This document shows, in pieces, positions 1 through 5,525 of a stretch of 8,490 bases of DNA. The position numbers and the translations under genes were made by a program. The notes beneath the pieces are model-generated. The model saw only the letters and a list, made by a program, of their open reading frames with translations, was not told the origin of the DNA and ran no database searches. Position 1 is the first letter of the stretch. Each line of letters opens with the position of its first letter. Source of the DNA: an uncultured Alphaproteobacteria bacterium (lineage in GTDB: Bacteria > Pseudomonadota > Alphaproteobacteria > Micropepsales > Micropepsaceae); assembly GCA_937942205.1 (NCBI GenBank), contig CALDFO010000245.1, forward strand, positions 1-8,490, given 5' to 3'.

Positions 1-784
1 GCATCACTGCCTGGATTTTCGCATCCTCGATATTGTCGATCATATGGCCCTGCATCCAGACAAAGGCGCGGGCGGGCGCGGTGCCGCCCGGGGCGGTATG
101 CTCATAGGTCCACATCTGGGGAATGGTCTGTCCCACGCCGCCGCCTTTGCGCGCCGCGGGCGTGTCGGGCATGGTGACGGTGAGGATGGGCTTCACCTCC
201 GGCGCGAAATCCAGCTTGTAGAAGGCTTCGTCATAAAGCTGCATCGGCATCCCGGCGATGATGGGATTGTCCTTGTCCACCACATTGTAATCCAGCGTCG
301 CGGTCCAGGTGTAATTGACCTCGCCGTGCTTCTTGCCGGCGCCCACCAGCGTCGCCATGTCGGCCGGATCGGGGCCGCACAGCGAGTCGTGCAGCGTCAC
401 CAGCCCGCCGCCGCGCTTCACATAGGCTTGCAGGTCGGCGCGCTGCTGCGGCGTCATGTAACCGGCATCGCCGCGATAGATCACCATCACATCGGTCCGC
501 GCCAGCTGCGCCGCACTGGGAAAGGAAAAGCCCCCGTCCACCACCGCGCCATGCGCGGTCAGCAGCTTGCTCCACTTGTCCAGCCAGAAGGGATAGTCGT
601 GCGCGCCGGGGCCGTGGCTCTTGAGGCCGCCCAGCATGAAGACGCGCAGGCCCGCCGGGTTCTGGCCCTGCGGCCTGGGCGCGACATAGCTGTCATAACG
701 GGCATAGTCCCTGGCCGTCTGGGCGGTCGCGGGCGCGGCGGCAAGCACCGCCGCCCCCGCCAGCAGAAGCATTTTGAACGACAT
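1..784 (-). CDS. Exported ThuA-domain protein (3' end beyond the window)
   Basis: This is a secreted ThuA-like protein, a class I glutamine-amidotransferase-like fold found in carbohydrate catabolism clusters; the enzymatic role is not firmly established for most members. The visible 261 residues start with a Sec signal peptide (MSFK, then a Leu/Ala core, AxA-type cleavage near Ala21-Gln22). The ThuA domain follows from about residue 46: RVFMLGG strand, a SHGPGAHDYPFW motif at 56-67, a DVMVIYRGD strand near 98-106, and GGGLVTLHDS at 125-134, the typical nucleophile-elbow-like region of the family. A GH motif near 246-247 marks the end of the domain, so probably only a few dozen residues are missing. 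The start at 784 is supported by a strong ribosome-binding site, AGGAAGGAT on the minus strand at 791-799, with 6 bases of spacing. It lies 26 bases after the GntR gene and is probably the third gene of that operon. ThuA assignment is confident; substrate unknown. Confidence 0.85.
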   Translation of the reverse strand, partial: MSFKMLLLAGAAVLAAAPATAQTARDYARYDSYVAPRPQGQNPAGLRVFMLGGLKSHGPGAHDYPFWLDKWSKLLTAHGAVVDGGFSFPSAAQLARTDVMVIYRGDAGYMTPQQRADLQAYVKRGGGLVTLHDSLCGPDPADMATLVGAGKKHGEVNYTWTATLDYNVVDKDNPIIAGMPMQLYDEAFYKLDFAPEVKPILTVTMPDTPAARKGGGVGQTIPQMWTYEHTAPGGTAPARAFVWMQGHMIDNIEDAKIQAVM

Positions 785-810
785 GGAACAATCCTTCCTC
801 GGCATCATGA

Positions 811-1524
811 TCAGGTGACGGTTTCCGCCGGCGTCAGCGGCGAATACTGCTTGGGCTCGGCACAGGACATGCGGATATGGGTCAGCAGAACCGTGCGCGG
901 ATCGGCATCCGAAAGCCCCGTCACCACATCCAGCAGCATCCGGTGGTGCGACAGGCGCCAGCGTTTCGTCTCGAAGGTGACATGCTCCAGCGTCTTGTGC
1001 GCGAACAGCGGCACCATCAGCGTATTCAGCGCCCGCTCCAGATAGGGGTTTGCCGCCGCCTTCCAGATCAGGCGGTGGAATTCCAGGTCCAGCGCGGCGG
1101 CTTCCAGCAGGCCGCCGCTCCAGGCCTCCATGCGGTCCATCTGGGCTTCCAGCGCCAGGGCGGTTTCGCGCGTCATGCGCGCGCGCGCCAGGGTCAGCGC
1201 CTCGGTTTCCAGCACGATGCGCAGCGCGGCGATCTGCTGGACCTCTTCCGGTCCCAGATCGGTCACGAACATGCCGCGCCGCGCCCGGTTCTGCACCAGC
1301 CCCCGTTCCTGGAGCTGGGACAGCGCCTCGCGCACCGGGATGCGGCTGATGCGCAGCTCGCGGGCGATCTGGCTTTCGTTGAGGCGGTCGCCAGGCCTGT
1401 ATTTCCCCGACAGGATGCCGTTGCTGAGAATCCGCACCGCATAGGCGCGCAGGCTGACCGGCGTGGCGGCGCGCGGCGTATCCGGGGGGACGGCGTATCG
1501 GGCGGAGGCGGACATGGTTCGCAT
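811..1524 (-). CDS. GntR-family transcriptional regulator, FadR/FCD subfamily
   Basis: A 237-residue one-component DNA-binding regulator. The N-terminal winged helix-turn-helix (about residues 24-88) has the classic pattern LNESQIARELRISRIPVREAL followed by LQERGLV and the wing RRGMFV. The C-terminal FCD ligand domain (about 95-220) shows the usual metal/ligand set: Asp146 and His150 in LDLEFHRLIW, His193/His194 in LSHHRMLLDV, and His216 in LTHIRMS. FCD proteins bind small organic acids or sugar acids, often through a metal, and most act as repressors released by the ligand. The start at 1524 forms a TGATG overlap with the dehydrogenase stop, implying translational coupling; a second Met at 1515 (MSASARY) is an alternative. 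A longer in-frame opening upstream to 1848 is only the shadow of the dehydrogenase gene. Position inside the operon suggests it controls the PQQ dehydrogenase and ThuA genes, possibly from the palindrome at 3506-3517. No ligand can be named. Confidence 0.92.
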   Translation of the reverse strand: MRTMSASARYAVPPDTPRAATPVSLRAYAVRILSNGILSGKYRPGDRLNESQIARELRISRIPVREALSQLQERGLVQNRARRGMFVTDLGPEEVQQIAALRIVLETEALTLARARMTRETALALEAQMDRMEAWSGGLLEAAALDLEFHRLIWKAAANPYLERALNTLMVPLFAHKTLEHVTFETKRWRLSHHRMLLDVVTGLSDADPRTVLLTHIRMSCAEPKQYSPLTPAETVT

Positions 1525-3467
1525 CAAGGTAGCGCATAGGCGATGACCGCATCGCCCTGTTTGTTGTGAAGCGCGGAATGCCCGCCCGCCGACAGTACCA
1601 CATACTGCTTGCCGTTGGCGTCGAGACGGAAGGTCATCGGCATGGACTGGCCTGCCGCCGGCAGATTGGCGCGCCACAATTCCTGGCCCGTCTCGGTGCT
1701 GAAGGCGCGGAAATAGCGGTCGGTGGTGGCGGCGATGAAGGTCAGGCCCGAAGCGGTGGTGATCGCCCCGCCCTGGTTGGGAACCCCCAACCGGAACCAG
1801 AATGGCCAAGGCGCCTCGTCGCGCGTGGTGCCCAGCGGCACCTCCCACACCTTCTTGCCGGTGGTCATGTCGATCCCCGCCAGCTTGCCCCAGGGCGGCG
1901 CGTTACAGGGCGCCCCGAAGATCGACATGATGTCGTCATAGACCTGCCGGTAGGGCGTTCCGATCAGCGGGGAATAGCCGCCGCCGCCCGTATGGGGCGC
2001 CAGATGGTGCGCGCCCAGGATATTATTGGAATTGACCACCAGGATGTTACGGCCCGGATCATAGGCCAGGCCGCCCCAGTCCATGCCGCCCACGCTGACC
2101 GGATAGTCCACCGAGGATTCGGCATAGAAGGGCGTATAGATGCCGTCATTCTTCAATTTGCGGAAACGGCGCTTGCAGTCCCATTTGTCGATCAGCGCGA
2201 AACCGAACATGTCGTCTTCGGTCATCTTGCGGATGGTGATCTGGTGCTCCGGCAAAATCGGCATGGGCTGGGTGGGCGACAGGCCCTTCTGCAATCCGCC
2301 GGTGGAGACGGGCCATTCCCGCAGCGGGAAGATCGCCTGGCCGGTTTCGCGGTTGAGCACGAAGATCCAGCCCATCTTGGTCGCCTGGGCGACGGCGGGA
2401 ATGACCTTGCCGTCCGGTGCACGATAGTCGAACAGCAGCGGCTGGGCGGGGGTGTCATAATCCCAGATGTCCTTGCGGACGAACTGGGTGCGCCAGACCA
2501 CCTTGCCGGTATCCACATTCAGCGCGACCAGCGCGCTGCCGTAATGGTCCCAGTCGCCCTTTCCCAGCACCGAATCCAGCTGCGGCGTGCCGGTGGGCAG
2601 GAAGATCAGGCGGCGCGACAGGTCCACCGACATGGGCGCCCAGACATTGGCGGTGCTGCGCGGATAATGCTCGCCCGGCCCGGGCGGCGTCGTGACGGTG
2701 GGATCGGCCATCATGCTGGGCGGGGCGGCGGTGAAGGCCCAGACCAGCGCGCCGGTGCGCGCGTCCAGCGCCCGCACCACGCCGCCCGGCATGTCCACAT
2801 CGTGGAAATCGATGATCTTGGAGCCGGTGATCACCATGTCGCCCACAATGGTGGGGGCGCTGGAAACACCGTACTGGCCCGGCAGCTTCACCTTGCCCAG
2901 ACCCTCATGCAGGTCCACCCGGCCGTCCCGGCCGAAACCGGCGCAGGGCCTGCCCGTGGCGGCGTCCAGCGACCACATCTTGCCGTCTATCGTCCCGGCG
3001 AAGATGCGCCGGCCGCACACCGCATCGGCGGCGGCAGTGGAATCCTTCCAATAGGAAACGCCGCGGCAGACGATGACGGTGGAGCCGGTGGTGTCCGGCT
3101 TGGCGTCGAATGTCCATTTTTCGCGGCCGGTGGCGGGATCGAGCGCGATGATGCGGTTGCGCGGCGAACAGAGATACAGCGTGCCGTCGGCCAGGATCGG
3201 CGTAGCCTCGAAGGCCAGGTTCTTGCTTTCGTTCGGCGCGGACAGATCGCCGGTATGATAGACCCAGGCGACTTTCAGATGCTTGACGTTGGCGGGGGTG
3301 ATCTGGGTGTTGGCGCTGTAGCGCACGCCTTTTTCGTTCTGGCCCCAGACCGGCCAGCCATCCACCGCGCCGCCTTGAGTGTCGTAGGTCTTGTCGTCAC
3401 AGCCACACAGAAGCAGGCCGGCGGCCATCAGCGCGGCGCACAGGCCGCGATTTCCCGTTTTCCGCAT
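1524..3467 (-). CDS. PQQ-dependent dehydrogenase lipoprotein, membrane glucose dehydrogenase-like
   Basis: A 647-residue quinoprotein resembling the periplasmic eight-bladed propeller domain of E. coli Gcd, which oxidises aldose sugars using PQQ and passes electrons to ubiquinone. Shared segments seen by eye: LKVAWVYHTGD (64-74), CRGVSY (134-139), CGRRIFAGTIDG (151-162), GGVVRALDARTGALVWAF (228-245), WDYDTPAQP (335-343), KMGWIFVLNR (364-373), PYRQVYDDIMSIFGAPC (505-521), FIAATTDRYFRA (578-589) and SAGGHS (626-631). Asp338 matches catalytic Asp466, Lys364 matches Lys493 and His630 matches His775 of Gcd. Gcd's five N-terminal membrane helices are absent; instead there is a lipoprotein signal with the likely lipid Cys at residue 23 (LLLCGC, then Asp-Asp). 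Asp at +2 is the inner-membrane retention signal in enterobacteria, so it probably sits on the periplasmic face of the inner membrane. Gcd His262, a substrate/PQQ-site residue, is Val131 here, so glucose may not be the substrate. The start has GGGAG at 3479-3483, 11 bases upstream. First gene of the minus-strand operon. Confidence 0.92.
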   Translation of the reverse strand: MRKTGNRGLCAALMAAGLLLCGCDDKTYDTQGGAVDGWPVWGQNEKGVRYSANTQITPANVKHLKVAWVYHTGDLSAPNESKNLAFEATPILADGTLYLCSPRNRIIALDPATGREKWTFDAKPDTTGSTVIVCRGVSYWKDSTAAADAVCGRRIFAGTIDGKMWSLDAATGRPCAGFGRDGRVDLHEGLGKVKLPGQYGVSSAPTIVGDMVITGSKIIDFHDVDMPGGVVRALDARTGALVWAFTAAPPSMMADPTVTTPPGPGEHYPRSTANVWAPMSVDLSRRLIFLPTGTPQLDSVLGKGDWDHYGSALVALNVDTGKVVWRTQFVRKDIWDYDTPAQPLLFDYRAPDGKVIPAVAQATKMGWIFVLNRETGQAIFPLREWPVSTGGLQKGLSPTQPMPILPEHQITIRKMTEDDMFGFALIDKWDCKRRFRKLKNDGIYTPFYAESSVDYPVSVGGMDWGGLAYDPGRNILVVNSNNILGAHHLAPHTGGGGYSPLIGTPYRQVYDDIMSIFGAPCNAPPWGKLAGIDMTTGKKVWEVPLGTTRDEAPWPFWFRLGVPNQGGAITTASGLTFIAATTDRYFRAFSTETGQELWRANLPAAGQSMPMTFRLDANGKQYVVLSAGGHSALHNKQGDAVIAYALP

Positions 3468-3483
3468 CCCGGCTCATTCTCCC

Positions 3484-3499
3484 GGCGGGTAATGCCGCC
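3484..3499 (-). promoter_or_regulatory. Small hairpin in the dehydrogenase leader next to its ribosome-binding site
   Basis: On the minus strand GGCGG, a 6-base loop and CCGCC form a 5-bp all-G+C stem. It ends directly against the GGGAG ribosome-binding site at 3479-3483. If transcribed, it could affect ribosome access or simply define the edge of the translation-initiation region. With only five base pairs in G+C-rich DNA it could be chance. Confidence 0.25.
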
Positions 3500-3505
3500 C
3501 TGTTT

Positions 3506-3517
3506 TATGGGCCCATA
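3506..3517. promoter_or_regulatory. Perfect 12-bp palindrome, candidate GntR operator
   Basis: TATGGGCCCATA is a perfect inverted repeat with no spacer, 39 bases upstream of the dehydrogenase start and 63 bases upstream of the plus-strand start. FCD-type GntR dimers bind short palindromes near the promoters of their own operons, and this is the best symmetric site in the divergent region. It does not closely match the classic TNGTNNNACNA FadR-type half-site arrangement, so the link to this regulator rests on position and symmetry alone. Confidence 0.4.
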
Positions 3518-3579
3518 CTGGCGAGGCTGCGCCGGACCGTCCAGATCAAACACGCAAAACAAAACAAAAGAGGACCGGG

Positions 3580-4024
3580 ATGAGATTGTTTTCAAATCGT
3601 CTTTCGCGCCGCAGCATGATTCAGGGCGTCGCACAATGCCAGCCACATCTCGCTGTCCTCCCAGGACTATCGCGCGGTGATGGGCGGCGCCTATGTCGGC
3701 CATCCGCCGCTGCGCCCCTTCCAGGTGCGCGCCACCGTCAACCCCCATCCGATCACGGCGGGACTGAAGCCCTTCATCGTCAATGACGAGCAGCATTATG
3801 TGGATTACGACAAGGACCCGCGCCACCTGATCCTGGAGTCGGAAAACCTGGACGGATTGACCTATCTCAAGCGGGGAACCGGATCGCCCGCGGGCTGGGC
3901 CTATGACTTCGGCAAGGGCCGGGTGGTATTCACCGCTATGGGCCATACCAACCATGCCCTGTGGAATCCCCAGCATGTCGAACTGCAAAAGCGGGCGGTA
4001 CGCTGGCTGCTGCGGCAAATCTGA
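3580..4024 (+). pseudogene. Broken ThuA-domain gene: Tat-like leader joined out of frame to a ThuA C-terminal half
   Basis: The 5' end looks real: ribosome-binding site AGAGGA at 3569-3574, 5 bases of spacing, then an ATG opening MRLFSNRLSRRSMIQGVA, which resembles the start of a Tat signal (twin Arg at residues 10-11). After about 18 codons this frame turns into Arg/Pro/Gly-rich nonsense and stops at 3786. In the next frame, open from 3620 to the stop at 4024, lies a convincing ThuA C-terminal half of about 134 codons: ASHNASHISLSSQDYRAVMG, GGAYVGHP, NPHPITAGLKPFIVNDEQHY, and the terminal YDFGKGRVVFTAMGHTNHALW segment ending WLLRQI. In that frame the first start codons (GTG 3677, ATG 3680) fall inside the domain with no evident ribosome-binding site. 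About the first 100 residues of a ThuA domain are missing, so an internal deletion plus frame change is the simplest reading; a sequencing or assembly error remains possible. The fragment is distant from the ThuA protein at 1-784, so it is not a recent copy of it. Confidence 0.75.
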
Positions 4025-4036
4025 CCCCGGGGGGCG

Positions 4037-4065
4037 TTGACCGCGGGGATCACGGCGGCTAACCC
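4037..4065 (+). promoter_or_regulatory. Candidate promoter of the porin gene
   Basis: TTGACCG at 4037-4043 is followed after 14 bases by GCTAACCC at 4058-4065. This resembles the alphaproteobacterial housekeeping pattern TTGaCgS-N10-14-GCtANAWC, and read the classical way it is TTGACC, 17 bases, TAACCC. The spacing is right but the -10 element is only a partial match. Transcription would begin near 4072, leaving a leader of about 25 bases before the porin start. Confidence 0.4.
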
Positions 4066-4097
4066 AGCGGCCTGTAGCGTTTACCCCCGGAGTTATC

Positions 4098-5525
4098 ATG
4101 TCGTTTCGCGGGATTTTGCTGGCGGGCTGCGCGCTTGTTGCCGGGACGGCTCCGTCCCTGGCGGCGGACCGCAAGGCCGATCCGCGCCTGGACGCGCTGG
4201 AACGCCAGCTTCGGGAGGTGCAGAAGGAACTGGCCGGCATCAAGGCCCGGCAGGACGACCGCGCCCCGCTGGAGGCGGTGCGCCGCGATACGGCGGCCCG
4301 CGCCGACGCCCTGGAAAAACGCCTGGCCACGCAACCCCGCGCCAGCGTCAACAACGGCCGCTTCACCATCACCTCCGCCGACGGCGAATACAGCCTGGCG
4401 CTGCGCGCCCTGGTGCAGTTCGACATGGGCTATTTCATGGAGGGCCGCAATCCGCCGGGCGTGGACCTGAACAGCGGCACCAATTTCCGCCGCGCCCAAG
4501 TCGGGTTCACCGGCAATCTGGGCCGCGACTGGTCCTACAACCTGGCGCTCAATTTCGGCGGTTCGGGCGTCGAGCGCAGCGGCTATCTGCACCGCGCCTA
4601 TATCCAGTATGACGGGCTGGCGCCTTTCGCGGTGCGCCTGGGCGCCACGGCGCCCTTCGCGGGCCTGGATGACGCCACCAGCGCCAGCGAGATCCAGTTC
4701 CTGGAACGCTCCACCGCCGCCAGCGTGGCGCGCGGCATCGCCGCCTCGCCCGGGCGCAGCGCCATCAACCTGTTCGTGGCGGAGAAGACCTATTTCCTCT
4801 CCGCCGCCCTCAGCGGCATGAAGACCACAGAGACCGCCAATTTCGACGAACAGCTGGCCTTTGTCGGGCGCGGCGCCTGGCTGGCGCTGGACCGCGAGAA
4901 CAGCAAATGGCTGCTGGACGCCAACCTCACCCATGTCTTCCAGCTGGCCGACGCCGCCGCCGGGCCCAACCCGCCCAACACCTTCCGCCTCAGCAGCCCC
5001 ACGGAACTGGTGGTGGACGGCAGCCGCATCATCGACACCGGCGCGATCGACGCGCGCACCGTGACGGAGTTCGGCTTCGAGAGCGCCCTGCAACTGGACC
5101 GCTTCTACGGCCAGGGCGGCTGGTTCCGCTATGGCATCGCCCGCCGCACCGCCCTGCCCAGCCCCCATTTCAGCGGCTGGTACGCCCAGGCGTCCTGGTC
5201 GTTGACCGGCGAGCCGCGCCGCTATGACACCGGCACCGCCAGCTTCCGCGGTCCCAAGCCGGACCAGCCGTTGGGCAAGGGGTTCGGCGCCTGGGAAATC
5301 AAGGCGCGCTACAGCAACACCGATCTGGACTACATGCCGCTGGCGGCGGCGGGCGCGGTGACCGGCGGAATCCAGAACACCTGGACGGTGGGCCTGAACT
5401 GGTATCCCAACGAGACCATCCGCTTCATGCTGGAATACGACAACATCCAGGTGAGCCATATCAACGCGCCGGGCGCCGACATCTCGGCCAACGCCATCGG
5501 CCTGCGCAGCCAGTTGTCGCTTTAG
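4098..5525 (+). CDS. OprO/OprP-family outer-membrane porin
   Basis: A 475-residue porin of the phosphate-selective porin O/P family, which form trimeric 16-stranded outer-membrane barrels for anions such as phosphate or pyrophosphate; many relatives serve other small solutes. There is a Sec signal peptide (MSFRGILLAG start, cleavage near Ala22/Ala23), then a charged heptad-like coiled coil at about 28-78 (LDALERQLREVQKEL onward), a common trimerisation or cell-wall-facing segment in this group. The barrel begins near residue 88 and shows family hallmarks: FRRAQVGFTGNLGRDWSYNL (130-149), an Asn-Phe-Gly strand, LHRAYIQYDGL (164-174), the PFAGLDD...EIQFLERS segment (186-205), and the late strand GAWEIKARYSNTDLDYMPL (397-415). 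The final residues are QLSL rather than ending in the usual aromatic. The start is set by GGAG at 4089-4092 with 5 bases of spacing. It follows the broken ThuA gene by 73 bases and converges on the DUF1552 gene. Family clear; solute not predictable, and the name should not be read as proof of phosphate specificity. Confidence 0.88.
   Translation: MSFRGILLAGCALVAGTAPSLAADRKADPRLDALERQLREVQKELAGIKARQDDRAPLEAVRRDTAARADALEKRLATQPRASVNNGRFTITSADGEYSLALRALVQFDMGYFMEGRNPPGVDLNSGTNFRRAQVGFTGNLGRDWSYNLALNFGGSGVERSGYLHRAYIQYDGLAPFAVRLGATAPFAGLDDATSASEIQFLERSTAASVARGIAASPGRSAINLFVAEKTYFLSAALSGMKTTETANFDEQLAFVGRGAWLALDRENSKWLLDANLTHVFQLADAAAGPNPPNTFRLSSPTELVVDGSRIIDTGAIDARTVTEFGFESALQLDRFYGQGGWFRYGIARRTALPSPHFSGWYAQASWSLTGEPRRYDTGTASFRGPKPDQPLGKGFGAWEIKARYSNTDLDYMPLAAAGAVTGGIQNTWTVGLNWYPNETIRFMLEYDNIQVSHINAPGADISANAIGLRSQLSL

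Larger units (their letters stand above)
3468..3579. promoter_or_regulatory. Divergent intergenic region between the PQQ dehydrogenase and the broken ThuA gene
   Basis: This 112-base gap lies between outward-facing starts at 3467 (minus) and 3580 (plus), so it must hold the promoter of the minus-strand operon and probably once held one for the plus-strand gene. It contains a short G+C hairpin at 3484-3499, a perfect palindrome at 3506-3517, and an A-rich stretch with repeated CAAAA units at about 3554-3570, running into the ribosome-binding site AGAGGA at 3569-3574. No clean -35/-10 pair could be picked on either strand. Confidence 0.6.

Noticed and set aside
1525..1848. Upstream extension of the GntR regulator to a 345-residue protein
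   Set aside because: The extra 108 residues are out-of-frame reading of the dehydrogenase C-terminus; GntR/FCD proteins are about 220-250 residues, which matches the start at 1524.
1566..3680. Very long plus-strand open frame (704 codons) opposite the PQQ dehydrogenase
   Set aside because: It is antisense to a gene with clear family motifs, its translation is His/Arg/Gly-rich without domain logic, and such frames arise from G/C-ending codons on the opposite strand.
3620..3786. Programmed frameshift rescuing the ThuA gene
   Set aside because: The two frames overlap here, but no slippery heptamer or stimulatory structure was seen, and a shift would still leave the N-terminal half of the ThuA domain missing.
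4025..4036. Terminator after the ThuA remnant (CCCCGGGG palindrome)
   Set aside because: The stem has no loop and no following T-run, so it is not a convincing intrinsic terminator.
3428..4426. Minus-strand open frame (332 codons) crossing the intergenic region, the ThuA remnant and the porin start
   Set aside because: Ser/Arg-rich translation with no domain; it overlaps three better-supported elements on the other strand or frame.
4059..5459. Minus-strand open frame (466 codons) opposite the porin
   Set aside because: Antisense shadow of a well-supported porin; composition is Ala/Gly/Arg/Gln-rich and no ribosome-binding site or motif was seen.
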